Positions 1-8,025 of a stretch of DNA of 64,000 bases are shown here, one piece after another. Where the stretch lies: assembly GCF_001042985.1 (NCBI RefSeq), contig NZ_JYKY01000011.1:1-64000 (forward strand), given 5' to 3'. Source of the stretch: Pseudomonas lundensis. GTDB taxonomy: Bacteria > Pseudomonadota > Gammaproteobacteria > Pseudomonadales > Pseudomonadaceae. Made by a program: the position numbers and the translations under genes. The notes under the pieces are model-generated. The model ran no database searches. It was not told where the DNA came from and saw only the letters and a list, made by a program, of their open reading frames with translations. Position 1 is the first letter of the stretch, and each line of letters opens with the position of its first letter.

Positions 1-295
1 TGGCCACGGCCAGCGAGGTCAGGTCTTCGGCGGATTCGACGAGGATGGCGCGATCTGCACCCAGTGCCAGCGCGGTACGCAGCTGTTCCTGAGCCGTGGT
101 CGGGCCGATGGAGACGACGACGATCTCCGTTGCCACGCCTTTCTCTTTCAGGCGTACGGCTTCTTCCACAGCGATCTCGCAGAAGGGGTTCATCGACATC
201 TTGACGTTGGCGAGGTCAACGCCGGAGTTGTCCGCCTTGACGCGAACTTTAACGTTGTAATCGACCACTCGTTTGACAGCTACAAGAACCTTCAT
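1..295 (-). CDS. etfB: Electron transfer flavoprotein subunit beta (3' part cut by window edge)
   Basis: Beta subunit of the soluble ETF heterodimer, which takes electrons from acyl-CoA and other dehydrogenases and passes them to the ETF-ubiquinone oxidoreductase encoded next door. The translated N-terminus begins [20 protein letters not shown] and continues with [18 protein letters not shown] and a [20 protein letters not shown] stretch, all characteristic of EtfB. Only about 98 N-terminal residues lie in the window; the rest, and presumably etfA, lie beyond the left edge. The ATG at 295 has a good GAGGAAT ribosome binding site just upstream. It is divergent from ETF-QO. Confidence 0.93.
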   Translation of the reverse strand, partial: MKVLVAVKRVVDYNVKVRVKADNSGVDLANVKMSMNPFCEIAVEEAVRLKEKGVATEIVVVSIGPTTAQEQLRTALALGADRAILVESAEDLTSLAVA

Positions 296-678
296 GGATT
301 CCTCGTTACTCTCCGGTGAAAAGAAAGTCGCCTAGGCGAACCTGGCGGTTGATGCTCATCAGCACAAGGGCACCTCCAAAGATCGTTGCCCTGCTTATAT
401 AAAGAAAGACGAGTGCCCAAAACTTCCCTTGCGACCGCTTATCGGATGTGACTGGTAAGTCATTCACCGCAATGACGTGTAAACTTCGCTCAAAAAATGG
501 CAGGCCCCATCAGGCTCATGCCTGTGCCCTGTCTTTAGAGGTGCTCTTGAAACCGACAATCAGCCTACGGCGAGCGCAAAACCGCCCGTATCTTGACCGG
601 AACGCCTTTTGCGGTCAATACAGCAAATCGGCCACTTTAGAGCCGCGCGTCATTGATTTGTCTGGGTTACAGCGATTT

Positions 679-693
679 CAAACAAACGTTTGT
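679..693. promoter_or_regulatory. PsrA-like operator (CAAAC-N4-GTTTG)
   Basis: Bases 679-692 read CAAACAAACGTTTG, matching the published PsrA form (G/C)AAAC-N2-4-GTTT(G/C); the core ACAAACGTTTGT at 682-693 is a perfect 12-bp palindrome. It lies 2-3 bp upstream of the -35 box of the ETF-QO promoter. PsrA is the long-chain fatty-acid-responsive regulator of beta-oxidation genes in Pseudomonas, and ETF-QO is the electron exit of that pathway. Regulation is inferred, not shown. Confidence 0.65.
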
Positions 694-694
694 A

Positions 695-723
695 TTGGAC
701 CCCGCGGGTGGTGTAGATATAAT
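695..723 (+). promoter_or_regulatory. Sigma-70 promoter for ETF-QO
   Basis: TTGGAC (695-700) and a perfect TATAAT (718-723) are separated by 17 bp. Transcription would begin near 730, giving a leader of about 118 nt before the GTG start at 848. Confidence 0.75.
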
Positions 724-847
724 GCCGCCCCTTAGAGAGAGCGGTGCGTCATCCATTGCGTCTTCAGCCTGCGCCGAGGAAATAATGGATGAAACGCCAA
801 ACCTCCAATTAGAAAAATACCGTTGAGCCTTGAGTAGGAGATAGCCT

Positions 848-2512
848 GTGGAACGCGAATACATGGAATTCGACGTGGTCATCGTCGGCGCCGGCCCTGC
901 CGGTTTGTCCGCCGCCTGCCGTTTGAAGCAGAAGGCCGCCGAAGCCGGTAACGAAATCAGCGTCTGCGTGGTGGAAAAAGGCTCTGAAGTCGGTGCACAC
1001 ATCCTGTCTGGCGCCGTGTTTGAACCCCGCGCCCTGAATGAATTGTTCCCGGACTGGAAAGAACTGGGCGCTCCGCTCAATACCCCGGTCACCCGTGACG
1101 ACATCTATGTACTGCGCAGTGAGACCACCTCGACCAAGGTGCCGGATCTGTTTGTGCCCAAGACCATGCACAACGAAGGCAACTACATCATCTCGCTGGG
1201 CAATTTGTGCCGCTGGCTGGCGCAACAGGCCGAGAATCTGGGCGTCGAAATCTATCCGGGCTTTGCCGCTCAGGAAGTCCTGTTCGATGAAAACAACGTG
1301 GTGCGCGGGATCATTACCGGCGACCTCGGTGTTGACCGCGAAGGCAATCCGAAAGAAGGCCTGTACACCCCCGGCATGGAACTGCGCGGCAAATACACTC
1401 TGTTCGCTGAAGGCTGCCGCGGCCACCTCGGCAAACAACTGATCGAACGCTTCAAACTGGACGCCGACGCGGACAGCCAGCATTACGGCATCGGCCTGAA
1501 AGAAATCTGGGAAATCGACCCGTCCAAGCATAAGCCCGGTCTTGTGGTTCACACCGCAGGCTGGCCACTGGACGTCATGAGCAGCGAAAACACCGGCGGC
1601 TCGTTCCTGTATCACCTGGAAAATAACCAGGTGGTGGTCGGCCTGATTGTTGACCTGTCCTACAGCAACACCTTCCTCTCGCCGTTCGATGAGTTCCAGC
1701 GCCTCAAGCATCACCCGGTGCTCAAGCAGTACCTCGAAGGCGGCAAGCGCATCAGTTACGGTGCCCGCGCCATTTGCAAAGGCGGCCTGAACTCGCTGCC
1801 GAAAATGGTGTTCAACGGCGGCGCACTGATCGGTTGCGATCTGGGCACGCTGAACTTCTCCAAAATCAAGGGCAGCCACACGGCCATGAAGTCCGGCATG
1901 CTCGCCGCGGATGCCGTGGCGGATTCGCTGCTCGCCGGTTCTGAAGGCGGTGATGCGCTCAATACCTACGTTGAAGCGTTCAAAAGCAGCTGGTTGTTCG
2001 ACGAACTGTTCGCTAGCCGTAACTTCGGCCCGGCGCTGCACAAGTTCGGGCCTATCCTGGGCGGCGGTTTCAACTGGATGGATCAGAACATCTTCGGCGG
2101 CAAACTGCCGTTCACGCTGCACGACAACAAACCAGACTACGCGTGCCTGAAGCTGGCCAAAGACTGCAAGCAGATCGACTACCCGAAACCTGACGGCAAG
2201 CTCAGCTTCGACAAGCTCAGTTCCGTATTCCTCTCCAGCACCAACCATGAAGAAGAGCAGCCTTGCCACCTCAAGCTGCGCGACCCGAACATCCCGATCA
2301 GCGTCAACCTGCCGTTGTACGACGAACCGGCGCAGCGCTACTGCCCGGCGGGCGTGTATGAAGTCATCACTCAGGAAAGTGGCGAGAAGCGTTTCCAGAT
2401 CAACGCGCAAAACTGCGTTCACTGCAAAACGTGCGACATCAAAGACCCGTCGCAGAACATCACTTGGGTGACCCCGGAAGGCGCAGGCGGTCCGACCTAC
2501 CCGAACATGTAA
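848..2512 (+). CDS. Electron transfer flavoprotein-ubiquinone oxidoreductase
   Basis: Membrane-associated flavoprotein with an iron-sulfur cluster that moves electrons from reduced ETF to ubiquinone, linking fatty-acid and amino-acid oxidation to the respiratory chain. The 554-residue length is normal for the family. An N-terminal FAD-binding Rossmann motif, VVIVGAGPAGLSAACRL, starts near residue 10. The C-terminal ferredoxin-like part has CVHCKTCDIKDP (cysteines about 523, 526 and 529), which with an upstream cysteine in RYCPAGVYE would hold the 4Fe-4S cluster. The start is GTG at 848, preceded by TAGGAG; no upstream ATG fits better. It is divergent from etfB, as in other pseudomonads (PA2953 in PAO1). 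Confidence 0.95.
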   Translation: MEREYMEFDVVIVGAGPAGLSAACRLKQKAAEAGNEISVCVVEKGSEVGAHILSGAVFEPRALNELFPDWKELGAPLNTPVTRDDIYVLRSETTSTKVPDLFVPKTMHNEGNYIISLGNLCRWLAQQAENLGVEIYPGFAAQEVLFDENNVVRGIITGDLGVDREGNPKEGLYTPGMELRGKYTLFAEGCRGHLGKQLIERFKLDADADSQHYGIGLKEIWEIDPSKHKPGLVVHTAGWPLDVMSSENTGGSFLYHLENNQVVVGLIVDLSYSNTFLSPFDEFQRLKHHPVLKQYLEGGKRISYGARAICKGGLNSLPKMVFNGGALIGCDLGTLNFSKIKGSHTAMKSGMLAADAVADSLLAGSEGGDALNTYVEAFKSSWLFDELFASRNFGPALHKFGPILGGGFNWMDQNIFGGKLPFTLHDNKPDYACLKLAKDCKQIDYPKPDGKLSFDKLSSVFLSSTNHEEEQPCHLKLRDPNIPISVNLPLYDEPAQRYCPAGVYEVITQESGEKRFQINAQNCVHCKTCDIKDPSQNITWVTPEGAGGPTYPNM

Positions 2513-2561
2513 GCCTGAAGCGGCCTGTCAGCCGCTGACGAGACGATGACAAGGAACGAGC

Positions 2562-2580
2562 GGCCCCGGCATCCGGGGCC
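2562..2580. terminator. GC-rich hairpin after ETF-QO
   Basis: GGCCCCGG (2562-2569), loop CAT, CCGGGGCC (2573-2580) form a perfect 8-bp stem between the convergent ETF-QO and AraC-type genes. No T tract follows on either strand, so it is either a weak terminator or an mRNA 3'-end stabiliser. Confidence 0.4.
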
Positions 2581-2647
2581 ACTCGTACCCTCGGCCAAAG
2601 CCTTGCGCTGCTCGTCAACGGCTACAGGCACACTCAAGCACTGCTGA

Positions 2648-3544
2648 TTACGCCCCTCCTGCCCCTTCATGTCCGGGGCTGCGCTCGAAGTAGCGTTTGT
2701 ACTCGCGACTGAACTGCGAAGTACTTTGATAGCCCACCCGCTCTGCCACCTGCGCAACACCCAACCCCTCATTCAACAGCAACTGCTGAGCCCGCAATAA
2801 ACGCAAGCGCTTGAGGTACTGCACGGGCGACAACAGCGTGCTGCGTTTGAAGTGCTCATGAAAGGTCGACGCACTCATGTTCGCGCAACGCGCCAGCGTT
2901 TCGACATTCAATGGCTCGGCAAAGTGCGCGTGCAAATGGCTCAAAGACGCAGCCACCCGCGCAAACTGGCCTTGTTGCTCGACCAGCGCCCGCAACACCC
3001 CCGCCTGCGGACCTCGCAAGGCCGCAAACAGCACTTCGCGCAGCCGCGCCTTGCCCATGATCCGGCACTCCAAAGGGTCATGCAGACAGCGCAACAACCG
3101 CTCAACCGCCTGGCGCATTTCGTCATCCAGCACGGCAGAAGTCATGGACTCGGGGGTTTGAGCCACAGCGCTGCGATCAGGATCAAGCCCCATGGCCAGT
3201 ACCAGCTCACCGAGTACGGCGCGGTCGATGCTGATGGCCACGCCCAGCAGAGGGACTTGCTCCGAAGCAAAGGTCTCGCACTCGAACGGGACGGACAGCG
3301 CCTGCACCAGATAATGGCCCGCGCCATACTCCAGAGTCCGCTGCCCGAGGTAGGCCAACTTACTGCCCTGCGCGATGACCATTAGGCTAGGCTCATAAAT
3401 CTGCGGCATGCGCGCCACCGCCCGACAGGCCGAAACCACGCGCACTTCGGGCAACAAGGTCGATACAAAACCGATTGACGAGGCCAGCGGCTGGATCAAT
3501 GAAACCAGCGTGGCATTCTCGTCGCGATGGCGAGTCAAAAACAT
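2648..3544 (-). CDS. AraC-family transcriptional regulator (YqhC-like architecture)
   Basis: Predicted DNA-binding regulator of 298 residues. The N-terminal two thirds resemble the AraC_N sensor domain found in regulators such as E. coli YqhC; the C-terminal ~100 residues carry the double helix-turn-helix of the family (VETLARCANMSASTFHEHFK for the first helix pair, GVAQVAERVGYQSTSQFSRE for the second). It is divergent from the alcohol dehydrogenase at 3726. That pairing recalls yqhC-yqhD of E. coli, where the regulator senses reactive aldehydes and induces an aldehyde-reducing enzyme; the same role here is inference. The direct repeats at 3560-3659 are its likely operators. The ATG at 3544 lacks a strong Shine-Dalgarno sequence. 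Confidence 0.88.
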   Translation of the reverse strand: MFLTRHRDENATLVSLIQPLASSIGFVSTLLPEVRVVSACRAVARMPQIYEPSLMVIAQGSKLAYLGQRTLEYGAGHYLVQALSVPFECETFASEQVPLLGVAISIDRAVLGELVLAMGLDPDRSAVAQTPESMTSAVLDDEMRQAVERLLRCLHDPLECRIMGKARLREVLFAALRGPQAGVLRALVEQQGQFARVAASLSHLHAHFAEPLNVETLARCANMSASTFHEHFKRSTLLSPVQYLKRLRLLRAQQLLLNEGLGVAQVAERVGYQSTSQFSREYKRYFERSPGHEGAGGA

Positions 3545-3559
3545 GCAGACAACTTCACA

Positions 3560-3659
3560 GGAGGAATAGACAGGCGCATCTTCGCAGAATTAACCGTTAA
3601 AACCAGATCCACCCCGACACGCCGGAGGAATAGGCATAACAGGCGGAGGAATCGTCATA
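3560..3659 (+). promoter_or_regulatory. Three direct repeats GGAGGAATnGnCA(TA), probable AraC-type operator
   Basis: Copies begin at 3560 (GGAGGAATAGACAGG), 3624 (GGAGGAATAGGCATA) and 3645 (GGAGGAATCGTCATA). The last two share 13 of 15 bases and are exactly 21 bp apart, two helical turns, the usual spacing of AraC-family half-sites. The third ends where the -35 region of a possible alcohol dehydrogenase promoter lies (TAGTCC 3658-3663, 17 bp, CAAAAT 3681-3686). A poor -35 overlapped by the activator site suits class II activation. The first copy is 16 bp from the regulator's own start codon. Confidence 0.6.
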
Positions 3660-3725
3660 GTCCTCAAAGACAGGCGAGCGCAAAATCACCTCTTTGTTTA
3701 CAGTCAACGTTTCGCGAGGTTCTCC

Positions 3726-4790
3726 ATGTCCAACGTCACCTACAACGCCATCGGCTACGCCGCTCAAACCGCTTCTGCGCCCCTGGCGCCGATGCAGTTC
3801 AACCGCCGCGCTCCGCGCCCGGACGATGTCGCCATCGAGGTCATGTACTGCGGCGTGTGCCACTCCGATATTCACCAGGTGCACAACGATTGGGGCTTTG
3901 CCGTTTACCCGGTCATGCCGGGCCACGAAATCGTCGGCAAAGTGACCGCTGTTGGCAACGATGTGACCAAGTACAAGGTCGGCGATCTGGTCGGAGTGGG
4001 CTGCATGGTCGACTCCTGCCGCGAATGCTCCGCCTGCAAGGAAGACCTGGAGCAATACTGCCTTGAAGGTTTTACTCAAACATACGGCTCGCCGGACCGC
4101 ATTGATGGCACCACCACCATGGGCGGCTACTCGGACAGCATCGTCGTACGCGAAGACTTCGTGGTGCGCATCCCGGAAAACTTAGACCCGGCCAGCGCTG
4201 CGCCACTGTTGTGCGCTGGCATCACCACCTACTCGCCGCTGCAACACTACGGGGTTGAACCGGGCGACAAGGTAGGCGTGCTGGGCATGGGCGGCCTGGG
4301 GCACATGGGCATCAAGTTCGCCAAGGCCATGGGCGCTGAAGTGACGCTGTTCACCCGTTCTGCCGCCAAGGCCGAAGAAGCCCGTCGTCAGGGCGCCGAT
4401 CACGTGATCGTTTCCACCGATGCCGAGCAAATGAAAGCCGCTGCCGGGAGCTTCGATTTCTTGCTGGACACCATTCCGGTGCAACACGACCTCAACCCCT
4501 ACCTCGAAACCCTGCGCTTTGACGGCGTGCACATTCTGGTGGGTCTGATCGAGCCTGTCGAACCTGCTGTGGATGCCTTCAATTTGGTGTTCAAGCGCCG
4601 CGTACTGGCCGGCTCGCTGATTGGCGGGATCGCTGAAACGCAAGAGATGCTGGACTTCAGCGCCGCCAACGGCATCACCTGCGACATCGAAATGCTCGAC
4701 ATCAAAAACATCAATCAGGCATTTGAACGCGTGCAGAAAGGCGACGTGAAATACCGCTTCGTGATTGATATGAAAACACTGAAAGCCTAA
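3726..4790 (+). CDS. Zinc-dependent NAD(P) alcohol dehydrogenase (cinnamyl-alcohol dehydrogenase/YahK type)
   Basis: Medium-chain dehydrogenase of 354 residues, expected to interconvert alcohols and aldehydes in the cytoplasm with NAD(P)H. The catalytic zinc motif CGVCHSD (cysteine 45) and the GHE motif lie in the N-terminal domain. The structural zinc site is the four-cysteine stretch CRECSACKEDLEQYC. The nucleotide-binding fold has GMGGLGHMGIKFAKAMGAEV, with a following TRS that favours NADPH, as in YahK. The ATG at 3726 has the GCGAGG ribosome binding sequence. The divergent AraC-type regulator suggests induction by an aldehyde or alcohol. The exact substrate cannot be read from the sequence. 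Confidence 0.9.
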   Translation: MSNVTYNAIGYAAQTASAPLAPMQFNRRAPRPDDVAIEVMYCGVCHSDIHQVHNDWGFAVYPVMPGHEIVGKVTAVGNDVTKYKVGDLVGVGCMVDSCRECSACKEDLEQYCLEGFTQTYGSPDRIDGTTTMGGYSDSIVVREDFVVRIPENLDPASAAPLLCAGITTYSPLQHYGVEPGDKVGVLGMGGLGHMGIKFAKAMGAEVTLFTRSAAKAEEARRQGADHVIVSTDAEQMKAAAGSFDFLLDTIPVQHDLNPYLETLRFDGVHILVGLIEPVEPAVDAFNLVFKRRVLAGSLIGGIAETQEMLDFSAANGITCDIEMLDIKNINQAFERVQKGDVKYRFVIDMKTLKA

Positions 4791-4794
4791 GGGT

Positions 4795-5364
4795 TTACGC
4801 ACCCGGGTCCGGGGCGATGGGGAAAAACTCCCCGTCGCTCCAGACGCCGAGCCACAACTGGCCGTCAATCGGTCGCGACTGCTCCAGCTCAACCAACTGG
4901 TAGAACACATTGCGGTGGATCAGCGCGTCCAGGTTACGGCGCACCCGCAGATAGGGCGAAGGCTCCTGGGTCACCGGGTCGATCTCCACCCGCAACGGGT
5001 GTTCACGCCCCGCCTCAATCAGCTCGTCCACATTAGTGGTGAACCGCAACACCTGCTGCTCACCTTGCCCCTGCACATCCAGCGCCACCGCCACAAAGGG
5101 CGCGTCATCGACCTGTATGCCGACTTTTTCCACGGGCGTGATCAAAAAATAATCATCGCCATCACGACGAATGATGGTCGAGAACAATTTGACCATGGGT
5201 TTGCGGCCAATGGGCGTTCCCATGTAATACCAGCTGCCATCACGGGCAATGCGCATGTCGATGTCACCGCAAAAGGCGGTGTCCCACAAGTGAACCGGCG
5301 GCAGCCCCTTGTCGGCTTTAGGGATTTGCGCCAACAGATTACTGACGTCTACCGGCTCGCTCAT
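4795..5364 (-). CDS. DUF1285 family protein
   Basis: Soluble protein of about 189 residues, no signal peptide or membrane segment. It shows the DUF1285 pattern: a [20 protein letters not shown] segment near residue 35, then [22 protein letters not shown] and [12 protein letters not shown]. Function is unknown. An upstream in-frame ATG at 5370 is possible, but GAGG is 8 nt from the ATG at 5364 and only 2 nt from 5370, so 5364 is preferred. It lies 15 bp downstream of the DUF4823 lipoprotein gene and is probably co-transcribed. It is convergent with, and only 4 bp from, the alcohol dehydrogenase. Confidence 0.85.
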   Translation of the reverse strand: MSEPVDVSNLLAQIPKADKGLPPVHLWDTAFCGDIDMRIARDGSWYYMGTPIGRKPMVKLFSTIIRRDGDDYFLITPVEKVGIQVDDAPFVAVALDVQGQGEQQVLRFTTNVDELIEAGREHPLRVEIDPVTQEPSPYLRVRRNLDALIHRNVFYQLVELEQSRPIDGQLWLGVWSDGEFFPIAPDPGA

Positions 5365-5379
5365 GGTCATTGCCTCGCT

Positions 5380-5985
5380 TTATTGGTCGCTCAAGCCTAT
5401 CAAGCTGCGCGCGTACTTAGCCAGCGGCGGGCCAATCAGGTCGGCCGGTTTGTTGTCATGGAAGGTCAGTAAGCCGCCACGGCTACGGATGGTTGCCGTG
5501 TCGATCAGGTATTGGGTGCTGGTTTCGATCAACATCACTTGAATCACACCGCTGTCGATGCCCAAACGACTGATTTCTTCCTGATCCAGCCACTCATCAC
5601 TGTTGCCAATGCGGTCGTCGGCTCGGGCAAAACGCGTGTACAGCAAGTAATGAGCGCCGTAACCCCGCGCCTCGGTCATTGCATCATCCAGCCCGACAGG
5701 CGCTTTGGCGCGACGAACCATCGGAAAGTATTCGACAAAGCCGTTGAACGCTTCTTCTGCGACCACATTGGGCCGCACATAAGGATCGCCAATCGGCTTG
5801 AAGGGGCCCTGGGCAATGTAAATAAAGGAGTCAGGCTGAATGCGCAGTGAATTGCTGCGACGCGTGTTGCTGTGGTCCAGCAGACCGGCATCACTCATTT
5901 GATCACGCGCGCCTTCGCCCAGGTCGCTGACCTTCATGCACCCACCCAGCGCCAACAAAGCCAGCAAAACAAACAGACTACGCAT
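5380..5985 (-). CDS. DUF4823 family lipoprotein
   Basis: Predicted lipoprotein of 201 residues. MRSLFVLLALLALGGC is a short signal peptide with a lipobox, cysteine 16 being the modified residue; the +2 residue is Met, so outer membrane sorting is expected. The mature part contains the VVAEEAFNGFVEYFPMVRRA, GAHYLLYTRFARADDR and ESTRQYL-like segments typical of DUF4823. Function is unknown. It is upstream of and probably in one transcript with the DUF1285 gene; both are common neighbours in Pseudomonas between ETF-QO and the TetR gene. Confidence 0.85.
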   Translation of the reverse strand: MRSLFVLLALLALGGCMKVSDLGEGARDQMSDAGLLDHSNTRRSNSLRIQPDSFIYIAQGPFKPIGDPYVRPNVVAEEAFNGFVEYFPMVRRAKAPVGLDDAMTEARGYGAHYLLYTRFARADDRIGNSDEWLDQEEISRLGIDSGVIQVMLIETSTQYLIDTATIRSRGGLLTFHDNKPADLIGPPLAKYARSLIGLSDQ

Positions 5986-6086
5986 CCTGATCTCCCGATG
6001 ACCGGCGACAAAAAACCGGCGAATAGCCGCGTGATGCAGTTTGCGCGCCAGTTTAAGCCGCTGTTCGGATTTTGGGATCTCGCACG

Positions 6087-7055
6087 CTATCCGCCGATGA
6101 TTTTCATCACGGTGGCGCCGCCCGAGAAGGCGACGTCCTGTTTGTCGCCCAAGGCTTTCATTAGCAGCCCCTGCAACGCCGGAAGGGCTTCATGACGGGG
6201 CTTGTTGAGCAAGTCGCCGACATAATGGCGATTGCTTGACGATAAACAGCCGTGCAGCCAACCGGTAGAGGAGAGTCGCAAACGCGAACAGGTTCGACAA
6301 AACGGTACGCTTTCGTTGGCAATAACCCCGAAATACCCACGCCCGGGGATCTGGTAGCGCACAGCAGTGGCATCCACCGGCGCATCGGCCTGCAAATACT
6401 CGTGACGCTCACCGATCAACGCGAGCAGTTGTTGCAGGCTGACGAATTGTTGCAGAAACCCGTTCCCGTCACTGGCCAGATGCCCCATGCGCATGAGTTC
6501 GATAAAGCGCAGCTCGTACCCTCGCGCCAGACAGTATTCGAGCAGTGGTATGACCTGATCGAGGTTCTGACCACGCAACGGCACCATATTGACCTTGATT
6601 TTCATGCCGGCATCGCTGGCTTGACGCAACCCGTCGAGCACCGTCGCCAGGTCGCCGCCGCGAGCAATCGTGCGAAAGGCGTCGGGGTTCAGCGTATCCA
6701 GGGAGACATTCAGGCGGCGGATACCCGCCTCTCTCAACAACGGCAATTTGCGCGCGAGCAGTTGGCCATTGGTGGTCAGACTGATCTCACTCAGGCCCAA
6801 CTGCCCGACTTCGCGCATAAAGGTCTCAAGCTTGGGGCTTACCAGCGGCTCGCCCCCGGTAATGCGCAAACGCTCAATCCCCGCGGCTTCTATCAAGTAG
6901 GCCACTCCACGCGCCATGGCTTGGGCCGACAACTCGTCCTGCGCCGCCACCAGCCGCTTGCCGTTGGGCACGCAATAGGTGCAGGCATAGTTGCAAGCTG
7001 ACGTCAGACTGATGCGCAAGTTGCGAAATTGTCTGCCTTGGCGGTCAACGATCAT
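6087..7055 (-). CDS. moaA: GTP 3',8-cyclase MoaA (molybdenum cofactor synthesis), solitary copy
   Basis: Radical SAM enzyme that converts GTP to 3',8-cyclo-7,8-dihydro-GTP, first step of molybdenum cofactor synthesis, together with MoaC. The 322-residue protein has the N-terminal SAM cluster motif CNYACTYC near residue 26, GGEPLVS, and a C-terminal cluster motif CRTC...C that binds the substrate. It ends in the conserved double glycine IIGG. A longer frame starts at 7103, but MIVDRQGRQFRNLRISLT matches the normal start and the extra 16 residues are unlike the family. No moaB, moaC, moaD or moaE is nearby, so this is the isolated paralogue type. An imperfect inverted repeat lies 32-63 bp upstream. 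Confidence 0.9.
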   Translation of the reverse strand: MIVDRQGRQFRNLRISLTSACNYACTYCVPNGKRLVAAQDELSAQAMARGVAYLIEAAGIERLRITGGEPLVSPKLETFMREVGQLGLSEISLTTNGQLLARKLPLLREAGIRRLNVSLDTLNPDAFRTIARGGDLATVLDGLRQASDAGMKIKVNMVPLRGQNLDQVIPLLEYCLARGYELRFIELMRMGHLASDGNGFLQQFVSLQQLLALIGERHEYLQADAPVDATAVRYQIPGRGYFGVIANESVPFCRTCSRLRLSSTGWLHGCLSSSNRHYVGDLLNKPRHEALPALQGLLMKALGDKQDVAFSGGATVMKIIGG

Positions 7056-7086
7056 GGATGACTCCGGCACGCGAAAAAGGGGGTGC

Positions 7087-7118
7087 GCCAAAACCTGACT
7101 CAAGTATCAGATTTTGGC
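7087..7118. repeat. Inverted repeat upstream of moaA
   Basis: GCCAAAACCTGA (7087-7098) and TCAGATTTTGGC (7107-7118) pair over 12 positions with one mismatch and an 8-nt loop. It lies in the 123-bp gap between the TetR stop and the moaA start, so it may be an operator, a leader hairpin or the end of the TetR transcript; no T tract follows. Confidence 0.45.
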
Positions 7119-7178
7119 AAGACCCACGCCTGAGTATAGGCCGCAGGCCAAGGTGCCATGCAGGCTCAGGCAGCGGGA

Positions 7179-7820
7179 TTATTCCACCGCCGGGCTGTCT
7201 GAATCGCGCTTGCGCTTGTTGCCCATGCGCACACCAATGTCCATCAGGAACTGGAAAAAACCTTCCTGGTCTTCCAGCACATTGCTCCAGAACGGCGAGT
7301 GATACAGCGCCACGGCGCCGTGCACCAACGCCCAGGCGGCGCAATAGTGGAAGTAAGGCGGCACATCTTCCAGCTTGCCTTCGCTGATACGGCCTTTGAT
7401 CAGCAGGGTCAGGCGCTCAAAATTCGACGCACGAATCTTGTGTAACTCCTCCACCAGCTCAGGCACCTGATTGCCTTTGACGACCTTTTCTTCAAGGCGG
7501 TCAAACAGCCGATAACGCTGAGGATCGCGCATGCGGAATTCAAAGTAGGCACGCGACAGCGCTTCCTTATCCTTGTCCACATCAGCGGAATGCAGCAGCT
7601 CGTTCAAATCGCGCTCGTAATCGAGCATCAGGCGCAGGTAGATCTCGGCCTTGGATTTGAAGTGCTTGTAAATGGTGCCTTTGCCGATACCGACGGCATC
7701 CGCAATCATCTCGACGGTGACGCTGTCTTCACCCTGTTCGAGGAACAGCTTGAGCGCGGTATCGAGAATTTCTTGCTCACGGCGACGAAACTCACGGACC
7801 TTACGGGGTTCTTTGTGCAT
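7179..7820 (-). CDS. TetR/AcrR-family transcriptional regulator
   Basis: Regulator of 213 residues with an N-terminal TetR helix-turn-helix: EILDTALKLFLEQGEDSVTVEMIADAVGIGKGTIYKHFKSK, roughly residues 17-60, and a helical ligand-binding region after it. It corresponds by position and sequence type to PA2957 of PAO1. The ligand and regulon cannot be read from the sequence. It is upstream of moaA on the same strand with a gap of 123 bp. A palindrome at 7893-7914, about 75 bp upstream, could be an autoregulatory site. Confidence 0.9.
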   Translation of the reverse strand: MHKEPRKVREFRRREQEILDTALKLFLEQGEDSVTVEMIADAVGIGKGTIYKHFKSKAEIYLRLMLDYERDLNELLHSADVDKDKEALSRAYFEFRMRDPQRYRLFDRLEEKVVKGNQVPELVEELHKIRASNFERLTLLIKGRISEGKLEDVPPYFHYCAAWALVHGAVALYHSPFWSNVLEDQEGFFQFLMDIGVRMGNKRKRDSDSPAVE

Positions 7821-7892
7821 AAGAAAAGGTCTGTAGGGGTCAAAATCGAAGCCCGGTATTATGCCTAAGTCACGCTAAATTGCACGGATCAT

Positions 7893-7914
7893 CCTGCAAA
7901 TCGATGGGTGCAGG
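7893..7914. repeat. Palindrome CCTGCA-N10-TGCAGG upstream of the TetR gene
   Basis: CCTGCA (7893-7898) and TGCAGG (7909-7914) are perfect inverted arms. They are flanked by a direct repeat, TAAATTGCACGG (7876-7887) and TAAATTGTGCGG (7915-7926). The layout could be a regulator binding site in the TetR promoter region, but nothing identifies the protein. Confidence 0.3.
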
Positions 7915-8012
7915 TAAATTGTGCGGCAGCTAATGCGTACTCAACCGAATCACGGGTATTCCAAATCTGTTTAAAAAATGTACAGCCAGGACTGGACGCC
8001 CGTTAAAGCTGA

Positions 8013-8020
8013 CCAATACT
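8013..8020 (+). promoter_or_regulatory. RpoS-type -10 element of the RgsA-like sRNA
   Basis: CCAATACT at 8013-8020 resembles the sigma-S -10 consensus CTATACT with the C at -13 that RpoS favours. There is no clear -35, as expected for RpoS promoters. RgsA is known to be RpoS dependent. Confidence 0.5.
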
Positions 8021-8025
8021 AAAGG

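Larger units (their letters stand above)
296..847. other. Divergent etfB / ETF-QO control region
   Basis: This 552-base intergenic stretch has no convincing gene; the 95-codon reading frame inside it has no family features and runs through the promoter. On the plus strand it holds a near-consensus promoter and a PsrA-like palindrome, listed separately. On the minus strand a TATATAAG stretch near 394-401 could be a -10 for etfB, but no good -35 partner is visible. Confidence 0.6.

Noticed and set aside
365..405. Promoter for etfB around TATATAAG
   Set aside because: No -35 with acceptable spacing; not strong enough to list as a feature.
448..735. 95-codon frame upstream of ETF-QO
   Set aside because: It covers the ETF-QO promoter and PsrA-like box and has no protein features.
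809..2422. 537-codon frame antisense to ETF-QO
   Set aside because: It is a shadow of a well-supported gene in high-GC DNA; its protein is unlike any family and has the Ala/Val/Gln-rich bias of mirrored codons.
7056..7178. Molybdenum-cofactor riboswitch before moaA
   Set aside because: Only one inverted repeat is present; the long multi-stem fold of that riboswitch is not seen.
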